Of a DNA stretch of 7,626 bases, positions 1 to 6,353 are shown in pieces; position 1 is the first letter of the stretch; each line of letters opens with the position of its first letter. The position numbers and the translations under genes were made by a program. The notes beneath the pieces were generated by a model. The model was given only the letters and a program-made list of their open reading frames with translations, was not told the DNA's origin and did not search any database. The stretch is from Methanosarcinales archaeon (lineage in GTDB: Archaea; Halobacteriota; Syntropharchaeia; Alkanophagales; Methanospirareceae): contig WJOV01000144.1 in assembly GCA_009618475.1 (NCBI GenBank), positions 1 through 7,626 on the forward strand, given 5' to 3'.

Positions 1-305
1 GCTATCCCGCTAACGTAGTTCCTTAATAAAGTGGGGAGAATCCTAATTCCAAGCTTCGCGGAAATAACAGTTTCTTTGGTAAAGCTTTCTTTTCTAAAGA
101 AAGGTTTGTCTATAACTTCAATATCCAGCTCTTTGCAGGTTTCCCTGATAATATCTTCCGCCGCTTCCGCGACCTCTCCCTCCAATACCTTCCCTCTGTA
201 TTTCGGCGAAAAAACTAAATGGTCCGTTAGTAGAGACACTGTGTGTCTGTCATGCCTGAACTCATGCTGCGCTACCCTGTCCTTCTTCGCCTCCACTTCA
301 CCCAT
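1..305 (-). pseudogene. tnpA: IS200/IS605-family transposase TnpA, N-terminal part, interrupted
   Basis: TnpA is the single-stranded-DNA HUH/Y1 transposase of IS200/IS605 elements. Read on the minus strand from the ATG at 303-305, residues 20-66 carry the family's N-terminal strand and helix, including TDHLVFSPKYRGKVL and CKELDIEVID. In an intact TnpA this is followed within a few residues by the HUH motif (usually DHVHLFI) and later by the catalytic tyrosine. Here, directly after Asp66 (codon 108-110), the frame runs into the hairpin repeat at 71-109 and continues as unrelated sequence (KPFFRKESF..., then LPTLLRNY) to the window edge. The frame stays open, so the break is a sequence replacement or insertion rather than a stop codon. 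Both catalytic motifs are absent from the visible part, so the product should be inactive. The rest of the original gene could resume beyond position 1. Confidence 0.75.
71..109. repeat. Small hairpin repeat, copy 1 (inside tnpA)
   Basis: Plus-strand positions 85-92 (CTTTCTTT) and 96-103 (AAAGAAAG) form a perfect 8-bp stem around a TCT loop (93-95). AAA at 81-83 can pair with TTT at 105-107 across one G-G mismatch, giving 11 pairs. A second copy in the same orientation lies at 7551-7587. Over the core (76-109 here) the two match at 29 of 34 positions, and four of the five differences are paired changes that keep the stem. This copy sits exactly where TnpA similarity stops. It is probably a small non-autonomous mobile or structured repeat. 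The class is not identified. Confidence 0.65.
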
Positions 306-649
306 CTCTCTTTAAGGTAACTACTAGATACGTCAAATCACTATAAAAGCTTTTCTGTTTCTTTTCTTCTCGAAAACAACCGATACGACAGCTCTATTCA
401 CGAAACAAAGCAAAAAAGTCCGGTGAAGTTGGTAAATCAAGGCAATATAAAAGAAATCAAACTCGAAAATTCGCGACAACCCTTAAAATCGAAAAACAAG
501 AATTTTGTCCCGACAAACTTTCCAAAAAGATCAAGGAGAAAGGAAATTGAATGCTTCTAAAAGAGTTTTATCCGATCACAACCCCCCACGCCACAAATTT
601 CAACTCTTAAAATTATTTTAGCTTTCCCAGCCACGGTTCTTTAACAACT
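306..649. other. AT-rich intergenic region with no convincing gene
   Basis: This 344-bp gap separates the tnpA start from the recQ stop. It contains the possible tnpA promoter, a plus-strand TATA-like AATATAAAAG near 444-453, and a 19-codon plus-strand ORF at 551-610 preceded by GGAG and AGGAAA. It also contains a short palindrome at 608-620 (TAAAAT, T, ATTTTA), 30 bases beyond the recQ stop, that might help end recQ transcription. The 12-mer AAAAGCTTTTCT at 346-357 resembles one arm of the hairpin repeats but has no matching second arm. No tRNA, CRISPR unit or longer conserved protein was recognised. If the IS element was once complete, its left end should lie here, but no clear TnpA-recognition hairpin was found. 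Confidence 0.5.
341..349 (-). promoter_or_regulatory. Possible TATA box upstream of tnpA
   Basis: On the minus strand the hexamer-like TTTTATAG lies about 36 bases before the tnpA ATG. That would place transcription start about 12 bases before the codon, which is a plausible archaeal arrangement. AT-rich surroundings make chance matches common. Confidence 0.25.
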
Positions 650-2815
650 CTAAGATATTTTACGATTGCTCATTTCAGAGGCCCTTACCAGGCGTATTTC
701 TTCATAAGAATAATCATCACCCAGCTTTTCTTTTATAGGTGCTAATCTCTCGCTACCCAGAATTGACATCGCCCTTATGATATGCTCTTGCCTATAAATA
801 TCAACGAATTTATCAATAGAAATTTCTTCGTCCGATAAAATTAGTTTTTCCATATGTGATGCTATCGTGCTTATTGCCAGATTTCTTTTCTGAGCGATTT
901 CCTCAATTGTTAAATTTTGTTTGTAAAGTTCCAGTGTTTCTTGCAGCGTAGATGTCTTCATTGTTTTGATTTTGACCGGTGTTGGATTATAGTCGCGTAC
1001 GTTGATTGCTTTGGGCTCAACATTATGTTCCTTACAATAATCAACAATTTCTTTTACGAATAATTCTCCGTATTTCTCTAATTTGCTTTCACCAACGCCG
1101 CCGATCTTCCGAAAATCTGATAGACTTCGCGGGAACTGGGTTGCCATCGCCTTCAAACACGAATCGTGAAAGATGATATACGGTGGCATATCCTCTGCAT
1201 CAGCGAGTCCCTTCCTCAAACTTCTTAAAATTTCAAATAAACCGTGATTGAAGTCCACATCGAAATATTTTTGCGCTATCTGAACTTCTTCTGCCGGCTT
1301 GGTCAACAAAACCCTTTCTTTTTTGGATAAAATATCGCGACTCCGCGGTGTCAGTTTTACGATTGGGTATTTGTCACCTTCCGATTTCAGATACCCGAGT
1401 TGAACGAGTTCCCTGATAAAAGCCTGCCACTGCTTTTTTGCGTATTCTTTGCCAGTACCATAAGTTGTTAAAGTATCGTGCAGATTGCGAATTATTTTTT
1501 GACTCTTTGAGCCGCACAAAACATCAGCGATGTAACTTATCCCGAACCGTTCCCGAACCTGAGAAACGCACGATATGACCTTTTGAGCGATAAATGTTCC
1601 ATCAATCGTTTCTTTCGGCTCCAGACAATTATCGCAATTCCCGCAATTCGTTTCATGATACGCTTCACCGAAATAATCCAATAAAATTTTCCTGCGACAT
1701 GTTCTGCTTTCACAAAAATTAACCATGTCAAGCAATTTCTTATATCCAATTCGCTTTTCTGTTTCATCTCCTTTTTGCTCGATGAAATACTCTATTTTTC
1801 GCTTATCGCCGTGACCGAAAAAGAGAATGCAATCGCTTCTAAGTCCGTCTCTGCCTGCCCTTCCTGTCTCTTGATAATAGCTCTCAAGATTTTTAGGTAA
1901 ATCGTAATGTATCACAAAACGTATATTCGACTTATCCACGCCCATTCCAAAGGCTATTGTTGCCACGATTATCTCAACATCGTCTTTAACAAATTTATCC
2001 TGCGTTTCAGTCCTTAAATCCGCTCCCAAGCCTGCGTGATACGGTAAAGCGCGAAAACCGTCTTTTTGTAGTTTATTTGCCAGATCATCGGCAGATTTAC
2101 GGCTGTAACAATAAATTATCCCTGGATCTCTTTTATGGTTCTTTAAATTTAAATACTGGAGCAATTGGTGATAGGCATTATCTTTTGGTTTAACCTGGTA
2201 GAATAAATTTTCCCGGTTTAAACTCGCTTTATATATCTTTGAATTGGTTAGCCTTAACTGTGTTATAATATCCTTTTGTACCTCGGGGATAGCGGTTGCG
2301 GTCAGTGCAATTAAAGGAGCTTGAGGAAAATGCTCTTTAAGCAATTTCAACTGACGGTATTCTGGTCTAAAATCATGCCCCCATTCTGAGATGCAGTGGG
2401 CTTCATCAACGGCAATCAAACTGATATTCAAACGCTGTAAGAATAGCAAGAAGTCGGGTAGCATTATTCTTTCGGGAGCCACATAAAGAATGCTGATTCT
2501 GTTCTCCAGCAATTCCAATTTTATGTGTTGTATCTCATCAAAACGCAAAGAGCTGTTGATATATGCTGCCGCAATTCCATTTGCTTTTAACCCATCGACC
2601 TGGTCTTTCATTAAGGCAATAAGCGGTGAGACAACGATCGTCACACCGTCCAAAAGAAGGGCTGGTAATTGATAACATAAAGATTTACCTCCACCCGTTG
2701 GCATCAGGGCAAAAACATCGTTTTTTAGCAGAATATCCTTGACGATCTCCTCTTGAAGAGGAAGGAATGAAGTATAACCAAAGTATTTTTGTAGTGCTTG
2801 ATACGCTAATTCCAT
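650..2815 (-). CDS. recQ: ATP-dependent DNA helicase RecQ, bacterial type
   Basis: RecQ is a 3'-to-5' superfamily 2 DNA helicase that acts in recombination and fork repair. The 721-residue product has the complete architecture. It shows motif 0 around F17-Q21, Walker A PTGGGKS at 39-45, DEAH at 137-140 followed by the aromatic-rich loop CISEWGHDFRPEY, and motif VI QETGRAGRDG at 315-324. A zinc site follows (C373, C391, C394, C397), then the RQC winged helix (about 405-500) and an HRDC domain (about 530-610). A C-terminal helix-turn-helix-like segment (TIEEIAQKRNLAISTIASH) completes it, as in the long bacterial RecQ type. An in-frame ATG at 2908 would add 31 residues. I chose 2815 because AGGCGG lies 5 bases upstream and family similarity begins at MELAYQALQKYFGY. 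A 60-base sample (2761-2820) is 32% GC, against 62% for 5461-5520 in pspA. With the bacterial domain layout, this suggests lateral acquisition. Confidence 0.95.
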   Translation of the reverse strand: MELAYQALQKYFGYTSFLPLQEEIVKDILLKNDVFALMPTGGGKSLCYQLPALLLDGVTIVVSPLIALMKDQVDGLKANGIAAAYINSSLRFDEIQHIKLELLENRISILYVAPERIMLPDFLLFLQRLNISLIAVDEAHCISEWGHDFRPEYRQLKLLKEHFPQAPLIALTATAIPEVQKDIITQLRLTNSKIYKASLNRENLFYQVKPKDNAYHQLLQYLNLKNHKRDPGIIYCYSRKSADDLANKLQKDGFRALPYHAGLGADLRTETQDKFVKDDVEIIVATIAFGMGVDKSNIRFVIHYDLPKNLESYYQETGRAGRDGLRSDCILFFGHGDKRKIEYFIEQKGDETEKRIGYKKLLDMVNFCESRTCRRKILLDYFGEAYHETNCGNCDNCLEPKETIDGTFIAQKVISCVSQVRERFGISYIADVLCGSKSQKIIRNLHDTLTTYGTGKEYAKKQWQAFIRELVQLGYLKSEGDKYPIVKLTPRSRDILSKKERVLLTKPAEEVQIAQKYFDVDFNHGLFEILRSLRKGLADAEDMPPYIIFHDSCLKAMATQFPRSLSDFRKIGGVGESKLEKYGELFVKEIVDYCKEHNVEPKAINVRDYNPTPVKIKTMKTSTLQETLELYKQNLTIEEIAQKRNLAISTIASHMEKLILSDEEISIDKFVDIYRQEHIIRAMSILGSERLAPIKEKLGDDYSYEEIRLVRASEMSNRKIS

Positions 2816-2891
2816 GTTAACCGCCTTTCCGTAATACGCCTCTCTATAATCCGGGAAAGCATGTAAGCCGGAGACCTGTAGCCCTTGCGGA

Positions 2892-2901
2892 TATTTAAAA
2901 A
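2892..2901 (-). promoter_or_regulatory. Possible TATA box for recQ
   Basis: TTTTTAAATA on the minus strand lies in the 100-bp gap between the 316-residue protein's stop and the recQ ATG. Initiation about 25 bases downstream would give a leader of roughly 55 bases ending in AGGCGG. This supports recQ being transcribed separately from the pspA operon, although read-through is also possible. Confidence 0.3.
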
Positions 2902-2915
2902 GCCCCATAAGCGGC

Positions 2916-3866
2916 TCATTTCGCTATCCCCGGACCTCCCGCACCCCGGATAGTATATCCCGTGCCTCGTGGTCTGACAATAGGACCTGAGCCAGGATAA
3001 TCGTATCTGTAAGGCGAGTAGTATCCATAGCCACCACCGCATACCCAAAAGAAACCCCAGGGGTAATACCTCGTTCTCTCTTCGACTACACGAGTTGCAT
3101 TTACCGCCGCCGTCTCATTATCAGCAGTAACGTTGAAGAACTCTTTCCGGAACGTTTCGTTTATCAGCGCTTTTTCTTTCAGCGCAAGCACTTCGTCGTA
3201 CGATTCCCTCGCCTCTACGTTCACTGTCGCATCTCGTGGTCCACTCAACCTGTGTTGAGGATACTTTATCGCATATATCGTCCCTGCAAGAGGTGCAGCA
3301 TGCTCAATCTCTGCAGGTTCTCCCGATTTAAACCTGACATTACTATTCAGTGATACATAGTCAGTTCCTTCCACACGAATCTTGAATACATCCTCTTCAT
3401 AATCGTCTGACCCCGCTGCTATACAAACATATTTGCTGCGCCCGTCGGAATAAGTCGTAACGTAAGCAACTATATCACCATTTGCAGCCGAGAACCATGA
3501 ATATTCCCAGAACGGCTCCCATGCACCACTCCTCTCGCGTTCTATCGCAATTGTGACAAAGCCTATCTCCTCTAATTTGTCGTGCACCGTTTTATCAATA
3601 TCCTTCGCCTCTATTCCATATTTGTACATCATCCCGGCAACGCCATTTTCATGCACCTTCTGTGCACTGTAATGGTCTATCGAATCTCCGCCAAGCGAGT
3701 GATAGCCGAGGTATGAAACTAAAGAAAGAGCTATTTGTTGGTCTTCTGTGTATTTCGGAGGTGCGAAGAGGAAAGAAGTCGCACCGGCTGTGAATATTAC
3801 TAAGACGATTAGTGTTACTATTATACCTATTGCAGGAACTATTATGTCTTTCGTTTCTTGTTTCAT
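2916..3866 (-). CDS. Membrane-anchored exported protein with Gly/Tyr-rich tail
   Basis: No family is recognised with certainty. The 316-residue product has a short charged N-terminus, one hydrophobic segment at about 8-34 (anchor or uncleaved signal) and a long soluble part that should lie outside the cell. Residues 236-259 contain four N-X-T sequons (N236, N245, N250, N256), which suggests archaeal surface N-glycosylation. From about 263 the protein is rich in Gly, Tyr and Pro (YYPWGFFW, GGGYGYYSPYRYDYPG) and ends in RGTGYTIRGAGGPGIAK. The position in the operon and the Arg-Gly-Gly-type terminus recall DUF4247 proteins, which accompany PspA, DUF350, DUF4178 and SpeH in Bacillus clusters. E. 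coli YjfM offers a looser parallel. This is similarity of layout, not a demonstrated match. Its ATG overlaps the DUF350 stop by four bases (ATGA), so translation is probably coupled. It is the last gene of the tight operon. Confidence 0.8.
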   Translation of the reverse strand: MKQETKDIIVPAIGIIVTLIVLVIFTAGATSFLFAPPKYTEDQQIALSLVSYLGYHSLGGDSIDHYSAQKVHENGVAGMMYKYGIEAKDIDKTVHDKLEEIGFVTIAIERERSGAWEPFWEYSWFSAANGDIVAYVTTYSDGRSKYVCIAAGSDDYEEDVFKIRVEGTDYVSLNSNVRFKSGEPAEIEHAAPLAGTIYAIKYPQHRLSGPRDATVNVEARESYDEVLALKEKALINETFRKEFFNVTADNETAAVNATRVVEERTRYYPWGFFWVCGGGYGYYSPYRYDYPGSGPIVRPRGTGYTIRGAGGPGIAK

Positions 3867-4300
3867 GCCATTATTACCGCCATTGCCACCACCGAAACCG
3901 CGACGTATAAAACACCTGAGAGTATCCCTGCTGCGATGTTCCCGTTACTTATCGCCTCTTGCAGTTTTATCTTCGGCACTAATAACATATCAAACGCGAA
4001 GAAGAGGAGTGTAGCAACGAGCGAAACCCCTATGCTCCATCCAATTGTTGAGGCTATGTCATGAACCAGCGAACCAATTCCTGGTGACATAATCGTCGCC
4101 GCAACCACCATACCTATGCCGAGCAACATCAAACTGAAAAAAATCGCAACTGCGCTATTCTTTCCTTCTATCGCTTCCTGTAAATCGAACTTCCGGAACA
4201 CAAGAATATCGTAAACTTTCACCAACAGCATGCTAAGACCTACCCCTATTACCAGCCATAAGAGTGCTACCCACGCCGTTATTATCATTTCATTTACCAT
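3863..4300 (-). CDS. DUF350 (YjfL-like) four-helix membrane protein
   Basis: A 145-residue integral membrane protein of the DUF350/YjfL family, molecular function unknown. It has four hydrophobic segments (about 6-27, 50-71, 83-107, 122-144). An internal duplication is easy to see: residues 30-53 (YDIL...LQEAIEGKNSAVAI) align with 103-126 (FDML...LQEAISNGNIAAGI), and two similar halves are typical of the family. Helices 2 and 4 follow each repeat. The start is the ATG at 4298-4300 because a perfect AGGAGGTGA sits 5 bases upstream. A GTG at 4309 would add only three residues. The gene begins one base after the SpeH stop. DUF350 proteins commonly neighbour PspA and polyamine-type genes, and the arrangement here fits a membrane partner of PspA. 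Confidence 0.88.
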   Translation of the reverse strand: MVNEMIITAWVALLWLVIGVGLSMLLVKVYDILVFRKFDLQEAIEGKNSAVAIFFSLMLLGIGMVVAATIMSPGIGSLVHDIASTIGWSIGVSLVATLLFFAFDMLLVPKIKLQEAISNGNIAAGILSGVLYVAVSVVAMAVIMA

Positions 4301-4301
4301 T

Positions 4302-4643
4302 TTATTCACCTCCTATTATTTTATCCAATACAATCTCCGCTTTACCGCCCAGCATATTTTCCATGAACTCCAGAACCTTTTTCGCATCTCCACGCCCACA
4401 TGACATCACCTCCACGAATATCGAATTCTCTTCCGGATACGTATGGATGGCAATATGGCTCTCGGCAAGCAATGCAACCGCGGTCAGTCCCTGGGGCGAG
4501 AACTTATGGCTGACGGTTTTCAGTAACGTCAAATCCATCAGCTTCGCCGCTTTCTCTAACATCCCTTCCATCAACGCTATATTTTCCAACTTCTCCAGAC
4601 TGCAATCCTTTATTAGTCCTATAATAGCTTGAATCCTTGCCAT
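4302..4643 (-). CDS. speH: SpeH-like S-adenosylmethionine decarboxylase (pyruvoyl enzyme)
   Basis: AdoMet decarboxylase makes decarboxylated AdoMet, the aminopropyl donor for spermidine. The prokaryotic enzyme is a self-cleaving proenzyme whose new N-terminal serine becomes the pyruvoyl cofactor. Numbered from the ATG at 4643, the 113-residue product has FSPQG (48-52), AESHIAIHTYPE with the predicted cleavage and pyruvoyl Ser62 and with His67, and Cys82 in MSCG. The spacing Ser/+5 His/+20 Cys is that of the Thermotoga enzyme (Ser63, His68, Cys83). The N-terminal GRH and aromatic/Cys motif of ordinary SpeH is not conserved. The ATG is preferred over a GTG at 4658 because GAGGAG lies 7 bases before it. 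No aminopropyltransferase is nearby. Related archaeal enzymes have switched to arginine, so the substrate is uncertain. Confidence 0.85.
   Translation of the reverse strand: MARIQAIIGLIKDCSLEKLENIALMEGMLEKAAKLMDLTLLKTVSHKFSPQGLTAVALLAESHIAIHTYPEENSIFVEVMSCGRGDAKKVLEFMENMLGGKAEIVLDKIIGGE
4306..4314 (-). promoter_or_regulatory. Consensus ribosome binding site for the DUF350 gene
   Basis: AGGAGGTGA on the minus strand matches the full archaeal anti-Shine-Dalgarno sequence. It lies 5 bases before the ATG at 4300 and within the last codons of the SpeH gene (the Gly-Gly-Glu end). It fixes the DUF350 start and is the strongest such site in the operon. Confidence 0.85.
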
Positions 4644-4654
4644 TTCTCTTCTCC

Positions 4655-4999
4655 TCACCCGGGGACCAACCCCTCTCCCTTGAACACCAAAATTGCCTCC
4701 TCGTAGCTCAAATCCTCAGGCGGAAGTGTCAAATCCGGCTTTGGGAACACTTCCTCTTCGTCCAGCACCTCGTCCATCTCGATGTCTTCACCCACGAGCA
4801 GCCCCCTCGACCTTATCAGTTCAAATATCTGCGGATATAGTTCGTTGAACTTCTCTTCTGCAAACTCCCCGCGTTCATTAAGAGCTGCAAGTTCGTTGTC
4901 CGGCTCGTTTATCTTGCTCAATATCTCCTCTTTGTTCGCTGCCGGGAACGCCCACGTCCCGCCACCAGAAATACCAATTAATAAGTATTCACGCGACAT
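4655..4999 (-). CDS. Acidic 114-residue protein of the pspA operon, unknown
   Basis: I do not recognise this family. The product starts MSREYLLIGISGGGTWAFPA, a hydrophobic, Gly-rich stretch that reads like a beta strand and loop. A charged helical centre follows (about 25-65), then a very acidic linker (GEDIEMDEVLDEEEVFP, about 70-86) and a C-terminus of DLSYEEAILVFKGEGLVPG. There is no signal peptide, membrane segment, cysteine pair or known metal motif, so a soluble cytoplasmic protein is likely. A GTG start overlapping the pspA stop (5008) would add three residues. The ATG at 4999 is better spaced from the upstream AAGGGG. Its place between pspA and speH, with gaps of 5 and 11 bases, argues that it is a genuine working member of the operon, perhaps a PspA partner or adaptor. 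Confidence 0.75.
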   Translation of the reverse strand: MSREYLLIGISGGGTWAFPAANKEEILSKINEPDNELAALNERGEFAEEKFNELYPQIFELIRSRGLLVGEDIEMDEVLDEEEVFPKPDLTLPPEDLSYEEAILVFKGEGLVPG

Positions 5000-5004
5000 T
5001 TTCT

Positions 5005-5751
5005 TCACTTCCCCTTCAGCTCCTCGTCAAGTGAGGAAAGCGACCCTGAGACTTTCAGTTCTCGCTCGATTTCGCTTGTCCCCAAGTCCTCAGTCCCCGC
5101 AGCAGTGCCGAGTTCCCCCGATGCCTCCGCCCTCGCTTCTTCCATCCGAATCTTCTCCGTCATCCGCTGCACTGTTAAATCAACATCACCAATCTCGCCG
5201 TCTATTCCTGAGAGCGCTTCGTTAACGCGCTTACCCGCCTTCGCCATCGCGTAATCGGATTTTAAATCTGCTCGCTTATCTGCAAATCGCTGAATCTTCG
5301 CGTTTAAATCCACCTGCTTGTCCTTCAGCATCCTCACCTTCTTCTCCATCTCCGCAACGGACTGCTGAAGCAGCGGTATTCGCTCCCTCGTCCTCGTCTC
5401 CTCCTCCAACAGTTGCGCCGCCGCACTGTTCAGTTGCTCCACCTGCAGTTCCGCCTTCTCGCGCTTCTCGCCCTCTAACTCCGCCACTCTCTCCTCTAAC
5501 GCCACCGCCCGCTTTCTGTACTCCAACGCCTTGTTGTGCACCGAGCCCACCTTCTTCTGCGCCTCGTTCAATTCCCGCTTCTTCAGGTTCTTCGCCGCGA
5601 TTGAATCCCGCACTGCGACCGCCACCTTCTTATTCTCCTCAACCAATTTCTCGTGTGCGTAGTCAAGCTGTTCCGCCGGATCTTCAAACCGCTCTACTAT
5701 TTTGCTCATCTTCGCTTTAGCCACATTTGAGAACCTATCAATCAATCCCAT
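5005..5751 (-). CDS. pspA: PspA/IM30 family phage-shock protein
   Basis: PspA/IM30 proteins are ESCRT-III-related coiled-coil proteins that assemble on the cytoplasmic membrane face and protect its integrity under stress. The 248-residue product has the usual length and start. It opens with an amphipathic helix (GLIDRFSNVAKAKMSKIVERFEDP, residues 2-25), then DPAEQLDYAHEKL, then a long Ala/Glu/Lys/Arg-rich coiled-coil hairpin to about residue 210. A less ordered acidic tail (to 248, ending SLDEELKGK) follows. There is no signal sequence or membrane span, as expected. The ATG at 5751 is preceded by AGGGGTGAT at 5757-5765, spaced 5 bases. The upstream DUF4178 gene ends 12 bases before. The 60-base sample 5461-5520 is 62% GC, the richest stretch I counted. 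Confidence 0.93.
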   Translation of the reverse strand: MGLIDRFSNVAKAKMSKIVERFEDPAEQLDYAHEKLVEENKKVAVAVRDSIAAKNLKKRELNEAQKKVGSVHNKALEYRKRAVALEERVAELEGEKREKAELQVEQLNSAAAQLLEEETRTRERIPLLQQSVAEMEKKVRMLKDKQVDLNAKIQRFADKRADLKSDYAMAKAGKRVNEALSGIDGEIGDVDLTVQRMTEKIRMEEARAEASGELGTAAGTEDLGTSEIERELKVSGSLSSLDEELKGK

Positions 5752-5763
5752 CTTCCATCACCC

Positions 5764-6312
5764 CTAAAAAAGTTCCAAACTTCTCCTCGATACTTCATTT
5801 CCCCTATATACTTCCAGCCTTGCCCCTGCGGGCTTTTCCAAGCTAAGGATTTCTCCTGTTCGTTCGAACTCGCAATCCGCATACGTTACCTGCGTTCCAG
5901 CAGCAATATCCCATGGGAAAAGCCCTTCAACAGCGACAATCCGTGCTTTTCCCACCTCGTTCACCTTCACTTTTTCTCCTTGAAAGTCAAATACAACCCC
6001 TTCTTTTAGTTCATCGGGGTCTGGTGCATCCGCAGATTCGACTTCGTCAAGTAATTCAAGTGTCGTCCCCTCCTTTGATAACCATTTGTGCTCTTCCGTG
6101 TCAGAGAACTCCAAATAGAACTCTTCCCAGCGCCCTCCGCCCCAGTCATATACCAGCCTTCCAAGCACGGTGAAATCTAATCCATCTATCGTTCCGATAC
6201 TGCCTTCTCTTAATTCTTCTGATTTAGTATCTACTTTACCCTCTCCCCGCTGCTTCTTCCTTTTTTCTCTTTTGATTTCAAGTATCCTCTTGCTTCGCTC
6301 GAATAATCCCAT
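5764..6312 (-). CDS. DUF4178 domain protein, first gene of the pspA operon
   Basis: DUF4178 is a small beta-rich domain of unknown biochemical role, often encoded beside PspA and DUF350 genes. The 182-residue product begins with a basic helix (RSKRILEIKREKRKKQRGEGK, about 6-26), which could contact acidic lipid or nucleic acid. Next comes the recognisable core: GTIDGLDFTVLGRLVYD (about 40-56), then W-E-E-F-Y-L-E-F and HKWLSKEG (to about 83). These fit the family pattern of a Gly-rich strand, a conserved Trp-Glu pair and a WL strand. A second set of beta-like strands follows (VVFDFQGEKVKVNEV; TYADCEFERTGEILSLE). It has no signal peptide or membrane segment. The ATG at 6312 has only a weak AAGAAAG upstream, consistent with a short-leader operon head. 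Confidence 0.82.
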   Translation of the reverse strand: MGLFERSKRILEIKREKRKKQRGEGKVDTKSEELREGSIGTIDGLDFTVLGRLVYDWGGGRWEEFYLEFSDTEEHKWLSKEGTTLELLDEVESADAPDPDELKEGVVFDFQGEKVKVNEVGKARIVAVEGLFPWDIAAGTQVTYADCEFERTGEILSLEKPAGARLEVYRGNEVSRRSLELF

Positions 6313-6353
6313 TATAAACTTTCTTATCTTTGACTTATAATGTATTAAGTAGG

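Noticed and set aside
31..315. Plus-strand open frame of 94 codons opposite tnpA
   Set aside because: It has Ser-rich low-complexity translation, while the minus strand encodes clear TnpA sequence in the same place.
346..357. Possible further copy of the hairpin repeat (AAAAGCTTTTCT)
   Set aside because: Only one arm matches. The expected TCT loop and complementary arm are missing.
551..610. 19-codon plus-strand ORF with upstream GGAG and AGGAAA
   Set aside because: The product (MLLKEFYPITTPHATNFNS) resembles nothing known, the G-rich motif is poorly spaced, and such ORFs arise by chance in AT-rich gaps.
2816..2908. 31-residue N-terminal extension of RecQ from the ATG at 2908
   Set aside because: RecQ family similarity and a Shine-Dalgarno sequence both point to 2815, and the extension overlaps a possible promoter.
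2806..3048. 80-codon minus-strand frame spanning the end of the exported-protein gene
   Set aside because: It overlaps two better-supported frames, shows no start signal, and its composition is that of a shadow frame.
4782..5225. 147-codon plus-strand frame opposite pspA and the acidic gene
   Set aside because: It is a Ser/Pro-rich translation typical of the antisense of Glu/Arg-rich coiled-coil coding sequence.
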